From the NCBI RefSeq assembly GCF_019175385.1, contig NC_083345.1, positions 125,615,657-125,679,656 of the forward strand: a DNA stretch of 64,000 bases, given 5' to 3'. The notes under the pieces were generated by a model. The model was given only the letters and a program-made list of their open reading frames with translations, ran no database searches and was not told where the DNA came from. The DNA is from Lycium barbarum (lineage: Eukaryota; Streptophyta; Magnoliopsida; Solanales; Solanaceae). Shown piece by piece: positions 11,465 to 24,090 of the stretch; the first letter of the stretch is position 1; each line of letters begins with the position of its first letter. The translations under genes were made by a program, and so were the position numbers.

Positions 11465-12586
11465 TGTTTGCGGGTGAGTCTCTATTGGTCGAGACCACAC
11501 GCCATAATTTATAAACGTAAAGAGAAGAATGTTTTGCTTCTTGTGCGCACTATAAAGATACCTTTTGAAGTTTTATTATATACTGAACTGTAAATATTTA
11601 TTTGTATTCGAGGTTCATAGCAAATAAAAAATTAAACTGAGATCATATACCTTTTAATCATGATATTATAATAATATGTATATAAAAATCACTTGTTTTT
11701 ATTGGTTGGTTTAAAAAAACTAAATAATTAAAGACAGACAGGCGAAGTAATATATATTGTACAATGTTTCCTCAAGTCAATATATCAAATGAGAATGTCG
11801 AAAATGTCTCTTTCGACCAACTACAAATGAACTTTAAAATTAAGAAGAAAAAAAAAAGAATATGATATTTTAAGATTTTATGAATCGTTACGTCACTATT
11901 GAAAATTACATTTTCTTAAAAGATACTTTTAGTTCCCTTTAATGGTTGTCTTGGTTCACTTTCTCTCCATCTTGCTGTAATTTGAAAAAGAAAAAAAACA
12001 GAAAAAGAGCTTAAAACATTGAAAATTTCTGCGAATTTATGGATATTGAGTTATTAATTGTAAATTTGAGATTGGAATCTTGTTTTATAATTGATTAAAT
12101 CAATTGAAAGGTTTGAATTTGTCTACTTCACATGTATTTTACATAATAATAATTGCTTCATTCAATACTTAAACGTTGTTGTCAACTTTTAATCATCTAA
12201 ACAATATTCTCATACAGTATTTCTTCGCGTATAGCTATTGTATGTAAATGTATGTTACTTTTGTTCCCCGTCGAAAACTAAATGTACTATTACGATTTCT
12301 AGAAGGAAAAAATAATTCTATGTTACAACTTACAACTAAGTACATCCGATATTAAGTTTTATACAAAATTATAATATGAAAGTGGTATAAGTTAATCGAT
12401 TACACTTCAATTTCGAACAAGTTCCTCATGTAAAAGTCTACATTAGAGGACTACTTTTATCATATGACAATTACTTCTAAGCTAACTGCAAAATAATCAT
12501 AACTTTTCTTCTTTATTTAAGCTTTGAGAGCGAGTATATAAAACTTAGGGGTATTAAACTTAAAGGTAACACAAAGATATGTACAA
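11465..12586. other. Intergenic, nothing recognised
   Basis: This is AT-rich sequence with no credible gene, repeat array or element boundary. Confidence 0.4.
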
Positions 12587-12595
12587 TTAAAGCTT

Positions 12596-13378
12596 GAGAT
12601 AAGGGTAAAAAACACACCCTAACTATCACTTTTTTTTTTTTAGTTTCATACCTAAACTATCAGAAGGTTGAGAAAACTACCTAAACTATCACTATCTAAT
12701 TTGCAAAACACACGTGAACTAAATGTGTGAACTCACTCTCCAAAAGGCAAGTGAAGTTGAAATTTTCTCAAAAAAATTGTCTACATGGCATAAATAATGC
12801 TATGGTGGCACCTACATGGAAATTAAAAAATAATATATATATATTTTTTAAAAAAACCGCATTATTTTTTAAAAAATCAGCATTTTTTTAAAAAATATGA
12901 AAAAAATAATTTTTGTAAAAAAAAAAAAAAACAAAAAATTTAGAAAATCAGAAAAAAAAAGATTTAAAAAATGGAAAAGTTTTTTTTTTTTTTTTTTAAA
13001 ATGTGAAAACTAAACAATCAGTTTTCTTATTTTTTTTTAAATAACTTTTCCATTTTTTAAACTATTTTTTTTATTTTCTATAATTTTTGATATTTTTTTT
13101 ACAAAAATTACTACTTTTCAATTTGTTTTTTAAAACAAATAGTTTTTTTTAGTTTCCATGTAGGTGCCATTGTGACATTATTTATCCATGTGGACAACAC
13201 TTAGCAATGTTTTTATATAAAATGGAGAGTGTAGATCACATGCCATTCAAGAATAATTTGAGATGACGTTTTGCAAATTAGATAGTGATAATTTAAGTAG
13301 TTTTCTCAACCTTCTGATAGTTTAGGTATGAAACTAAAAAAAAAGTGATAGTTTGGGTGTGTTTTTGACCCTTATCTC
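12596..13378. mobile_element. Mutator-type long-TIR MITE (783 bp)
   Basis: Arms of at least 120 bp are inverted copies: the left begins GAGATAAGGGTAAAAAACAC and the right ends GTGTTTTTGACCCTTATCTC. The flanks are TTAAAGCTT (12587-12595) and TTAAAACTT (13379-13387), a 9-bp duplication with one mismatch. The interior is A/T-rich homopolymers and non-coding. Confidence 0.85.
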
Positions 13379-13424
13379 TTAAAACTTGCAAGTTTAGTCG
13401 ATATAGTAATATTAGCTTAGACTA

Positions 13425-13600
13425 AACCTGGCAACCGGTTTAACCGGAACCGGACCGGTAACCGGTTAGGGAACCGGCCGGTTTCTGGTTAAAAAACTGG
13501 AATCGTTTAACCGGTTCCAGTTTAATCGGTTTCGGTTTACCGGTTTGAAATCTCAAACCGGAACCGGTCCGGTTCAGAGTCTCCAAAACATGTTTTTTTG
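13425..13600. repeat. CCGGTT-rich segment, probable hAT-like element end
   Basis: This is dense in AACCGG/CCGGTT words (ACCGGTTTAACCGGAACCGG and similar), unlike its surroundings. Such tracts occur at the ends of plant hAT-like elements, but I found no matching right end, so the call is tentative. Confidence 0.45.
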
Positions 13601-13746
13601 TTTTGTTTTTTGTATTATATATATATATATTATAGTATTTATTAGTATATTGTAGGTATATTTACATATGTTATACAAGTTTATAAGTAAAGTTTAAATA
13701 TTTACTAACTAACAGGCTAACAGCAAGTCAGCGATACAGAATATAC

Positions 13747-13747
<1 letters not shown>

Positions 13748-13792
<45 letters not shown>

Positions 13793-13914
13793 TTAAAATA
13801 TAGTAAGAATATACTTATATATATATATCAATATATGTATCAATATACTTAGGTTATATTACTTAATATATATAAATATGTTTAAGTTATATATAGCTTA
13901 TATATATGTATAAC

Positions 13915-13971
<57 letters not shown>

Positions 13972-14170
13972 CTAAAATAACTAAAATATACTAAGAATAT
14001 ACTTATAATATATAGTATACTTATACATATATATATATACCTAAAATATAGTAAGAATATACTTATATATATATATCAATATATGTATCAATATACTTAG
14101 GTTATATAACTTAATATATATAAATATGTTTAAGTTATATACAAATTATATATATGTTTATATATATATA
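13748..14170. repeat. TA microsatellites with a 248-bp-offset direct duplication
   Basis: Perfect (TA)n runs lie at 13748-13789 and 13919-13971. The segment from about 13792 to 13915 recurs at about 14040-14163 with few differences (AATATAGTAAGAATATACTT in both), so a unit holding one TA run was duplicated. Confidence 0.8.
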
Positions 14171-14289
14171 TATATATCACTTATTTATATATATATATAT
14201 CACTTATTTATAGTTTTCTTCAATTTTTTACTCTATTTCACCTATTTAAAAGTATTTATTATAATTATATCATTTTATAAAATACTAAA

Positions 14290-14395
14290 AATTAAAACCC
14301 CATGGGGCTTACGCCCCATGCCTCGGGGCTTACGCCTCACTGAGGCAGACGTAAAACGTCCCGCCTTACGCCCTCACCTTTTAAAACACTGCTTT
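14290..14395. repeat. GC-rich hairpin-forming segment
   Basis: This is an abrupt GC-rich island with self-complementary words (ACCCCATGGGGCTTACGCCCC, GCCTCGGGGCTTACGCCTCA) ending TTTTAAAACACTG. It resembles the edge of a dispersed plant repeat. The class is unknown. Confidence 0.45.
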
Positions 14396-14660
14396 GTATT
14401 AGGGTAATTAGTTACATGGGCTGATTCAAAGTATTAATTGGGCTTTATTGGAAGGTTACTGCTACGTGGGTTGAGTGCAGCATTTATTATATGAGACTTC
14501 AATTAATTCATTAATTAGTGGTAGAAAAGAACCAAAAAAATGCAAAAAAGGGGGGGAAAATGTCCAAAAAAGGAGAAAAAAGATAAATATGAATGCTGGT
14601 CATAGAGAGGTGTCACATCACCTTGTCTATGCCTAGCTTTATATTATATCTAGATACTTA

Positions 14661-15352
14661 GGGGCCGTTCGGTCATCCAATTTAGACTTCAAATTTGAAG
14701 TTTTGCTTTGAATTTTGTGTTTATTTATGACAGCTGAACAAAAATAAACTTCAATTTGGATTTTTGTTTTCAAATCCCAAATTCACCAATAAAGGTAGAA
14801 TTTCAATTCCAAGTTTGTGATTTCAATTTTTTTTTTTAAATTAAAATTTGGCCCATAATATTTTGAAAAACAAAAAAACCCCATAATTTTAAATTTTGCA
14901 AAAAGAAAAAAAACTCATATATGCTCAACGTGAAGAGATTGTTTGTACTATGTGGGGGGATTATATTAAAGAATATCTAGTTACTACTACTGTTGATTTA
15001 TTAAACCAATTGATCTTTGCCAAATTGTGTGTATTTGAAAGTTTGTAATAACATATAATCGCAAGCATTTATTAATTAAAAAATGTAGAAATTCTGATTT
15101 ATTAATGCAAAGCCTTATTTCAACATCTTGTTGATGAACTGTGATTTGCTCATTTGATAATAAGATTAAGAGTTTGATCATTTTGATAGTTTTCACATAT
15201 TGTTGGGTTTTCATAATAATGAGAAAAATTATAATTTTTAAATTCAAATTGAGCTTCCAAACAAAATTTCAAGTTTCAACTTCAAATCAACCTCTACCCA
15301 AGTCAATAATTTCAAATTATGATTTAAAATTCATGTCTAAAACACCTACCCA
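14661..15352. mobile_element. Putative MITE with degenerate inverted ends
   Basis: The left end is GGGGCCGTTCGGTCATCC, and the reverse of the right end reads GGGTAGGTGTTTTAGACATG. The inner flanks are also inverted (TTCAAATTTGAAG-type words). There is no clear target duplication, so this is a low-certainty call. Confidence 0.35.
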
Positions 15353-15789
15353 AAAATGGTCCTATAGCTACGAATAACCCTTATAGTTATGAACTACTGG
15401 GCGGAGAGAGGAGCTAAAAGCCACTTGACTGTAAGGAGAGGACAACCTCTTGTTCTTGCTCCTCTTTCTTCACTTCGGAGACGGAGGTCCTACGGTAGGT
15501 AATAGCAAGCACAAGCAAGTTGACCGAAGGGGACCTACACTTCTGCTCCTCCACCGAGGAGCCGTTTTTGTGAGAAGGAAGGGATGTCGTGAACGGTGGG
15601 AGGTCCATAAAAATAGAATAATTTTTCACCGGAAGTCCAAGACTTGAATATTGACACACATTATCATCACTCGACAACAACAAAAGCAAAATTGCATTAA
15701 AAAAATTATTTAATCTTCGTATCGATTCAATTTCCTTCCAATTTGCAAGTTTTCGCTAACTTTCATGTTTTGATTGCTACTCTCAATTT
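15353..15789. other. Less AT-rich segment without recognised gene
   Basis: A minus-strand open frame of 91 codons at 15414-15689 stands out only by base composition. Its predicted product has no motif I recognise and no flanking exon signals that I trust. It could be a captured gene fragment. Confidence 0.3.
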
Positions 15790-16289
15790 AGTCATTCAGT
15801 TTTTAACTCTCTCTTCAATGAAGTCGTGGCTTTTCATCGACTTAATGGATCGGGTTATTTATGATTATGGCCATGTGAAACACAAAATGAGTGCCACTTG
15901 TTTATTTAAAGTCTCATATGTGTCATGTCATAATTTCGTCAAATGGAGGTGCATTTTTAACCCAAAAATCAATGGTAATTACGTCAAATAGGTGGAAGGA
16001 GGGTTATCTTTAACCCAAAAATTAACACTAAAGGCAATTGGAGTCTAATAAATGGAAGGAACATTTTGACCCTTTTTCTGTTTTTATTATTTGTTTCAAG
16101 TTGAGTGTAAGTTGTTTAATCTGGAGTTCGTCAAGAAGACTTTTTTGAAATCTATACTACTTGCAATTGGACCAATCTCTAACAAGAAAATAGATCTTTC
16201 AGAAGTCTCCTTTTTTCATTAAAGCACAAGAACTAATCAATAAAATGGCTCCCAAAGGCTAATCAATAGAATGACTTCCTAAAGATATA

Positions 16290-16298
<9 letters not shown>

Positions 16299-16331
<33 letters not shown>
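16299..16331. repeat. (TA)n microsatellite
   Basis: This is a perfect TA run, followed by a T-rich stretch. Confidence 0.9.
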
Positions 16332-16335
<4 letters not shown>

Positions 16336-16562
16336 TTTTTTTTTTAACCCCGTCCCTCGTTTTGGAGGATCTATGGTGTTTTCACACTTCCCATGAATTA
16401 TATTATATGCTTTCATCGTTAATACTTTAAAAAATAAAAATCAAGATTTTTCTTTAAAAAAAAAATAGTGTGGCATTCGGAAAAAATTAAACTTTCAAGA
16501 AGTCAATGTACTTTTCCTTGAAAAATACTTGCAAATGCATACTATATTAATTAGTTGCAATA

Positions 16563-17236
16563 CAGTAAAACTTCTCTATAATGACAACATTTATCTGAAA
16601 ATGTCATAGCTGCTACTACGGGTGTTAATGGTTCAGTTTGAGTCGGTTATCCTCTAAAAGATGATCAAATCAACTTAGTCGGTTTTTAAATGTTAGAATG
16701 AAATCAAATCAATTAAATCGGTTTTTCATTGCTTTGAGTTTTGTCGGATTTTTTGATTTTTTCAGTTTTTTGTCTGTTTTTATTTAAATATATGACAATA
16801 TACGTCCAAACACATACTAAATTGACTAATTCTAGCATAACATTACCAAATCCATTACTCTTATTTGAGAAAAGAAAGAACTATGAACCTAATCAAGTTA
16901 TATATGCACTTTCTCCAAAAATTTGTTTGCATCATCTAAGAATCTAGCCATTTTCAAGGAACATAAAAAAAAGTTCTTACAATTAGTTTGTTTATGTGCA
17001 ATGAATTAAAGATCTAATTGTAATATCAGATATACCAAGATATATTGATGAATAATTAAAGGACTCAAAAACAAGTTATTTTGAGCAAGAAATATATTCT
17101 TAGAATTATCAAAACAAAAATAACAAATCAAAGTATAAAGTAAATACAAAAATTGGATTACTATAAAGGCAACACATAGATTATGAATCAAGAGTGCAAA
17201 AGATTAATATTGTATAATTTCAAACTTTTTCTATAA

Positions 17237-17302
<66 letters not shown>

Positions 17303-18138
17303 TTTTAGATAGATATTTATATTGCCGGCTTGATTCAATTATTTTTTGCTTAAAATCAAAATCAAATCAAATTGTCGGTTTATAAAATGAAAAAACAAAA
17401 TCAAATCAAACAAAATAGTTTTTTTCTTCCGTTTGATTTGATTTTCGATTTGGTTTGATTTATCGATTTTCCGTGAACACCCCTAGCTGCTATAGTGAGG
17501 TGTCACTAGGTATATATACTAGCATTTGATGGTTAGATCTCATTTAACTGTTATAAATAAAAATATGTAAATAATTATTTTTCTATAATATTTATGTTAT
17601 AAACGAAAATAATATACAACACTTGTTAATTAAAATTTCAATTGATTTTCATATTTCATTAATTAAAATCTGATTTGATCTTGTAAAAATTCAAACTTAA
17701 AATATACTAATTTCAGTTACCAAAATCAAGGAAATAAGTATCAAATTTAACAAAATCGGTAGATAGAAAAAAATGATTTATTATTTTCAAGACTAAATCA
17801 GATTACTATGGGAAATATATTTGTTTCCTTTTAGATATGCATACTTGAAATTTACTATATGCATGACATTAATGATGATTACCATAAATATTTTACTCTT
17901 TTACTTTTTGTATAATATATATTATTTACAAAATATTATTATACAATATTTTAGTATGACTATTATAGAGAGGTAATTTTACAAAGAATGTACCGTTATA
18001 ATGAACGTCACTGCTGTTATAGGTAAAATGTTTTTAAAGAGAAGTAAAGTAAAACATGAAAAATGAATTCCGGAGGAAATCAGACAATTATAGTGAAATA
18101 ATGTTATAACGAATGACAATTATAGAAAGGCTTGACTG
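16563..18138. mobile_element. Large Emigrant-like element hosting a nested MITE
   Basis: The left end is CAGTAAAACTTCTCTATAAT and the right end is ATTATAGAAAGGCTTGACTG, with TA at 16561-16562 and 18139-18140. The ends and the GAATTCCGG/GTTATAACGAATG inner part relate to the 172-bp element at 5130-5301. The other copy of the surrounding repeat (50510-51580) lacks it, which supports the boundaries. It has no transposase frame. Confidence 0.8.
16617..17485. mobile_element. hAT-like MITE nested in the Emigrant-like element
   Basis: It starts TACGGGTGTTAATGGTTC and ends CGTGAACACCCCTA. The flanks are GCTGCTAC (16609-16616) and GCTGCTAT (17486-17493), an 8-bp duplication with one mismatch, as for hAT. 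The interior has inverted ATCAAATC/GATTTGAT words and a perfect (TA)n run at 17241-17299. Confidence 0.8.
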
Positions 18139-18891
18139 TATACAGCTTGCGAGGATGACAGTAAGGCATGCGTATTATGAGTAATGAAGAGTATAATAAG
18201 CAGTTCTACGTGTTATTGTTGAATGTACGAGAAGTTGTAAAGGAAATCAATCTACGTACTAATGGAATTCATTTAATAAATAACAATTTAAGACAACAAG
18301 GCACTAAAAGTAATATTAGCTAAACCAAAACGAATCAGTAGTTTTCTTTCTTTGTCACTCACGTAAATAAACAAAAAAAAAAAAAAAAAAAAGAGATGAA
18401 AGGAAAAAAAGTGAAGGGAAAAAATATTTACTCATATCAAGCGATTAGATCATGTATTTTTATTATGAAATTCATTAAAAATATATAAATATTTTCGAAT
18501 CTTAGCTTTGTCTCTAGTTGAACTGATGCTCGAGACAAAAAAAATATTAGATGATTTCTTCAATCCGCCTAAACTTTAAAAGATAGAGTTAGTCAATATG
18601 TGTGTTGATGGGGAATAACAGCTACTAGTTGAACGTTTGAAGTAACTGTTATAAATAATTTTCAAAATGTGATTCGAAGATCCACTCCCCTTACCTAGAT
18701 CTGCCTTAGCTTGGGATACTACTTGTTGACACCCAATTTTGTCCCACTTTTCCTTCGAAATACCTATTTTTCGCTTCTAATATTTTGGCAACTTTAAAAA
18801 ATAATTATTTGCATTTTTACTATAATTATTAGCTTTTATTAATACCGGCATTTCACTACTGTTATTATCTTTTATTACCGTTACTACTAGC

Positions 18892-18919
18892 ATTATTATT
18901 ATTATTATTGTTATTGTTA

Positions 18920-18951
<32 letters not shown>

Positions 18952-18955
18952 GTTA

Positions 18956-18990
<35 letters not shown>

Positions 18991-18996
18991 GTTATT
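18892..18996. repeat. (TTA)n microsatellite with TTG variants
   Basis: This is about 105 bp of ATT units with interspersed GTT, inside the solo LTR. It produces spurious poly-Leu and poly-Ile open frames on both strands. Confidence 0.9.
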
Positions 18997-19677
18997 TTGT
19001 TACCAATATTATTATAATTCACATTTTTTATCATTTCAGCATTTTTACCAGCTTATGCACACGCATCGCATTTATTTTCGCGTAATTTAATAATAGCATT
19101 TACTTACTGTTGAATTTCAAATATATTATCGCACGACTATTACAGCATTGTTATTTATCCTCTGAGTACTAATAAATACGTACTTTTATATTAGGGATAT
19201 TTTCAACACCGCTTAGTATATAATTAATTAAAATGGGTCTTTTATTTAAATTTAGAAGCCAAACTATTTTTTTCAATTCAACCCATATTTTAATTCATCT
19301 GATCCAAAATCAAAGCCCAATCAACAATATTATTTTCGGACTAGCCCATTATCATTTAAAATAATCACCAGCCCATTCGTTATAATACCCAGCCCAGAAG
19401 AAATAACCCCAACCCAACACATTATTGAACCGACCCGGTCCAGTCCAATGACCCGACCCGGGTCGGTGTTCTTTCCCTCATTTTTTTTCTCTCTCACCGC
19501 CGCTCGTCTTCTCCCCTCTCTTCTCTTTCCCTTCTTTCTCTCCCTCTTTCATCATCATCTCATCCCCACCACCGCCGTTCTCTCCCTGTTCCCCGCTGTC
19601 CCCCACTTCCCTTTGTCCCCCGCTCTTCTCTCTCTCCTGCTCCTCCTTCGCTTTATCTTCAACACAAAGCAAAACCC

Positions 19678-19685
19678 TATAAATA
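19678..19685 (+). promoter_or_regulatory. TATA box of the solo LTR
   Basis: TATAAATA sits in CCCTATAAATAGGGGC, downstream of a C/T-rich tract. It is the best promoter candidate in the LTR, and transcription would start roughly 30 bp further on. Confidence 0.6.
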
Positions 19686-22600
19686 GGGGCGGGTTGAATC
19701 GTTTGAGGACAAGTTTTGAAACCCCCAAAAAAAGAATACCAGATATTGAATCAAAATCTCCTGAAAGAGAGCAAGTTCGAGGAGCTGCCTGAAAATCTCC
19801 TTAAAAATCAGTCTCTTTAGCAGTCGTAATCTTATTTTAATATCGGGTCAAAAATACTAGATCCAATTCGTATTCGTTTGCCTTGTTGTCGCTGTGAATC
19901 CGAGCATCGCAAGCTCAGATTTAGCAGTCTTCGAGATAGATTGGAAACCCCGCACCCATTTCGCTGCACCTGAAGAAGGTCAGCAATTCCCCTGTTCTCT
20001 TTTATTTTTTTTTGCATTTTTTTTTGTTTCTTTAGTTGCTATGTGTTAGCTTAGTTTTATCATTTTTTGTGATTAAGAATATTTATATAATGAATTAGTT
20101 AGCTAAATAATGTTCTTTCTGTGTTAGTTTAGTTTAATAGTTAAGCCTGTTTTATATATATATATTTTTTATTTCAGATTATTTAGTCCTGAACATTAGC
20201 TTAGCTTAGTCCTATTCGATTAAATATGCTTTATGTGTTGTCATAGCCTAATCTATTTCAGTAAAGCATGATTTAGTTGTTAGTTTAGCCTGTTTTAGTT
20301 AAACATGCTTTGAGAGTTATTTTGGGTTAGTCTTTCTATGCTAAGTATGTATTATATATTGGTTTGGCTCTATGTTAATCATGATTTATATGTTGTCTTG
20401 CTGGAATTAATTAGTTAGTAAAATTTAGATGTGGTTTATCTTGAATCTGGCTGCAAAGTATACATTAGTCCACATCCTACCTGTTACCTGCTCAAGCGTT
20501 GTCTGTTATTGGCTCTGTTAGTCTCTCACTGTGATAGATGTAATGCTATGGTTTGAACAAATGAGCTGATTTTTCTCAATGATGTGGTGGGAGCCAAAAT
20601 GTTGTTTTATCTCAAAAATGTGTTGCTGACCTTAGAGTGAGACTTCTGTGTTTACTAGACACAAAATGGCACTTTCTGAGATTGAATATCGTATAACTTG
20701 AGTACTTTCGAATGATATTACTTAGTTTTGTTTAAACAGCAGTGCATAGGTAATAATCTAACGACGTCTGTCTACACTAGAAATGCCATCCTTTGTTTTT
20801 GTATTGTCTGAATCCCCTGGATGTGAGTTCATACCTAAATATGACTTTGTTGAACAAAATGGCGGGATCACTAACTTAGAATAACAAAATTTGTCCATTT
20901 CTTGCCTAATATGATGTCACTAAAGTCCCTCTTTATTCTATGAGAATTTTGATAAGTGTTTAGCATTAGCATAAGCTTGTCTGATCTACTTAGCTAAGTG
21001 TGTATTAGTTTAAGTTAAACATTAGCCTGTTTCCCTTTTTGCCATTTTTAATTTAGTTACTGTCGTAATCTATATCTAATCGAGGTATTAGCATATGGTG
21101 TAACTTTAAAATAGTTTGGAGCTACTGCCGAGTCTTTCAAATTGATGACAATTTTAAAGGTGTAACTTTGGTTTCAATATGGTTTGTCTCAGTTTCTAGT
21201 TTGTGGCTGTTTTCTTTTAAGGGCCTGTACTGTTCCTGTTAATCTCAAGATCAGCCCCTTAGTTGGACTTTAGGATCTATGATCATGTATTGCAGCTCTG
21301 CTATGCATTTGTAGGTCATACTACCATTAGCACTTCCACCATATATTTGGGATTCCATCTACACTAGCTTAGCAGCTCATCACCCATGCCTGTTCTCAGC
21401 AGCATCATCATGTCCTCCTTAAAATTACAAGCCTGCACTCAATATGCATAAATTTTGACTGCTATGTATGCCTTGATAACCTCTAACTGAAACCAGTGAA
21501 AATGTCATCTTCAGTACCTTAAAAGGATTTTCATGAATTAAGTTGGATCAAACTGCTGCTGCCATGATTCTTTGAGAAACAGATAAGGCATACAAATGTC
21601 AGTGCACCTTTGAGTTGAGGCTTACTAAAAATGATAGTTGCATACTGAAGTGATCATTCTCTGTTATATATAAGCTTGTCTTTATTCACTAATGTCACTT
21701 AAGAGCATCACATGGATCAGTTTGAATACATATCTCTATGTAATACTTGTTTAAACCTAAAATCGTGATATTGTCATATTCCATTGAAAAAAGCCATGCT
21801 TTGCTCAGTCTGTTAATAGTCATGCCAGAATAAAAGGGGGTTCAAGCAGGTTTCTCTATATGTTCTAGAGGGTCTGATGTTTGGTCTGCCTATGTCCATG
21901 TTCAAAGTGCCCTGCTTGTTATTTGTGACATTGCATATCTGCTTGCCTCTATGTGTGTTTAATTTGTAACATTAGTTTGAACCTGTTGGGATTATGTGGG
22001 CTGCTGTTTGATATTTAGACAATGTAAATAGCCTATCTTGCACTCTAATGTGCCATCTGTTTTGACCAGTGTTTTCCTGGAATGTATATTTCTTGAGTGT
22101 GTTTTTCCCTTTTGTTACCTTAATCTTTTAAGCCTGATGTTTTGTTCTATATGGTCAATCTTGGCAAGTTGATATTTTCTTTAAGAATTATGTTGAGTTG
22201 ATGCACTCCTTTCATGTGCTGGTTTGGTAGCTACTAAAGCCTAGTGCATCAAGCTGGTTTGAGTGTTTTCTGTCCCTGTTCTTTATCGAAGACTGCTTTA
22301 AAACCAAGTAGCTTTCAAAGGAACCTTATTTCATTTGGCCACTGTTTTTGCTAGAAACTGTGTTGAGTGTGGGTTCTGTGTTCCTTTAAAGTATTCAAGT
22401 GTCATCTTTAAAGTATTCAAGTGTCATCTGTTAACCTAAACATGTCTAAAATAAAATCTCGCATGTCAAGAAACTGGCCTGCTTCATCTTTTTTTTTCTT
22501 TCTCGTGCGTTTGACACATCATCTTCATGGCTGTTTCAGCCCTGCGCATATTTTATTGGACTACTTTTGTTTGGTATATGGGCCTCGTGGTACATACAAT

Positions 22601-24090
22601 CTGATCTTACATGGCATAAATTTCTGCTGCAAACTCTCGTTTTAGGCTTGAATATTTTTTCTCGGAGTGTCCTTTTATTGTGTATGTGCTAATTCAAGCT
22701 GAATATTTAATATTTTTTGTTTAGGCCTCAGTCTTTTTATTATATACTAATCCTTTTCCTTTCATTTTTTTTTGTTTGCATGATCATTGCATACAAGTCC
22801 GAGGGACTCGCTCTTCTTCCGCATTCGGTGTTGGGCTAAAAGCCCAACGAAATCTTCTCGGGTCATCCCCATCAGTTCTGTCCGCAACAAAGAAAATAGA
22901 AAAGATTCTGGGCCAAAGCCCAATGGCAGAAGTAGAACGCAGCAGCAGTCCAAATGGGCTGAGCCCATTAATTTATTTTATGCCTTTATTTTATTTCTTG
23001 TGCAGTTAACTTGAATTATTTGACTAACCTTTTACTTTGTTTGTTTGTCTTAGCTTAGTCGAATTATAAGGATTTAGTATGATTGGTTTTAGAATGATGG
23101 GTAGTTAATCTAAGGAAACTAATAGTTGATTCCGCAAGTTACATTTTCTTCTATTTATATTAAAACTATTTATAGCATCAATGATATTTTCTTATTATTA
23201 TAATTGATTTTCAAAATGGCGTGAATACATATTTTGAGTTAAGGGAATCGTAATTTATCCTTACTATCTTAAAAAAAAAATGGCATTAATAAGCAAATAC
23301 AAACTCAAGTATATTTCGTAAATAACTCTTCAAGTTTTGAGTCAATTACGCGTATTTTAAAGTATAGTTGATGATTGTTTGTTTCAAATATTTATTAAAA
23401 CACTGCACAATCCGCATTTTTTTTCTACTTATAAATTTTATGCAAATCTTATTTTTTTAAATAGCATTATTATTTAAAGCTTTAGCAACATTTATAAGTT
23501 TATTTTAAATGGCATTTGAAGTTTCTTTTTAGGCAAATTATTATATTTTCTGCAAATCTCATTCGAAATAGTATTTTTATTTAAAGCCTTAGCAACATTT
23601 ATAAGTTTTCATTTTAAATGGAATTTGAAGTCTCCTTTTTTATGCAAATCATTATACTTTTCTATAAGTCTTATTAGCATTCTTTTTATTTTTAAAACCT
23701 TAGCAATATTCATAAGTATTATTTTAAATAGCATTATTACATTTTCTTTCTTTAGCAATATTTACAAACTATTTGTTTTTTGAATTTTAGATATTATATT
23801 TGCATCTCTAGCCCTAATTAATTGACCTAAGTTTGGCCGGATAACCGTAGTTAACGGATTCTAAAGGACGCCTAACCCCTTCCCTTTAGGATAATATAGA
23901 ACCCTTACCTAGAATCACGCTGATTAAGCAGACTATTAACGGAGGTTTAGTCAACTTTACCTTAGTTAATAATTAGGTGCCCTAATTCACCTTAAAATCA
24001 ATTAGGTGGCAACTCCTTAAAAAACAATTTAGGAATCTCCAATATGTTGTACTCTATTTCAACCCGTTTAAAATGGGGTATAACACTACT

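Larger units (their letters stand above)
15790..18460. repeat. Unnamed dispersed repeat, copy 1, split by an insertion
   Basis: Reverse-complemented, the outer parts of this segment match 50510-51580. Shared stretches include AGTATGCATTTGCAAGT, TATTAACNATGAAAGCATATA, CCTTTCATCTCT and the TTTTGGGTTAAAAATG-like part. Copy 1 is longer because it carries the 1.58-kb element at 16563-18138. Divergence is considerable, so both copies are old. Confidence 0.75.
18724..24085 (+). mobile_element. 5.4-kb solo LTR, Tat/Ogre-like gypsy
   Basis: It begins TGTTGACACCCAATTTTGTC and ends AAATGGGGTATAACA, so it has TG...CA ends. The 5-bp direct repeat CTACT lies immediately outside (18719-18723 and 24086-24090). 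I found no second copy of the start sequence inside, no primer-binding site and no gag-pol, which fits a solo LTR left by LTR-LTR recombination. A TATA box lies about 0.95 kb in. C/T-rich leader-like sequence and GCCCA/TGGGC-rich tracts follow, as in very long solanaceous Tat/Ogre LTRs. Lineage is from memory of such LTRs; the boundaries are seen directly. Confidence 0.8.

Noticed and set aside
15414..15689. 91-codon minus-strand frame in a less AT-rich patch
   Set aside because: It has no recognisable motif, exon signal or homology by eye; listed only as an unassigned segment.
18777..19090. Poly-Ile and poly-Leu open frames
   Set aside because: They are products of the (TTA)n microsatellite in the solo LTR.
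19448..19792. Plus-strand frame of 114 codons with a Leu/Phe-rich start resembling a signal peptide
   Set aside because: It lies in the C/T-rich promoter region of the solo LTR and spans its TATA box; composition explains it.
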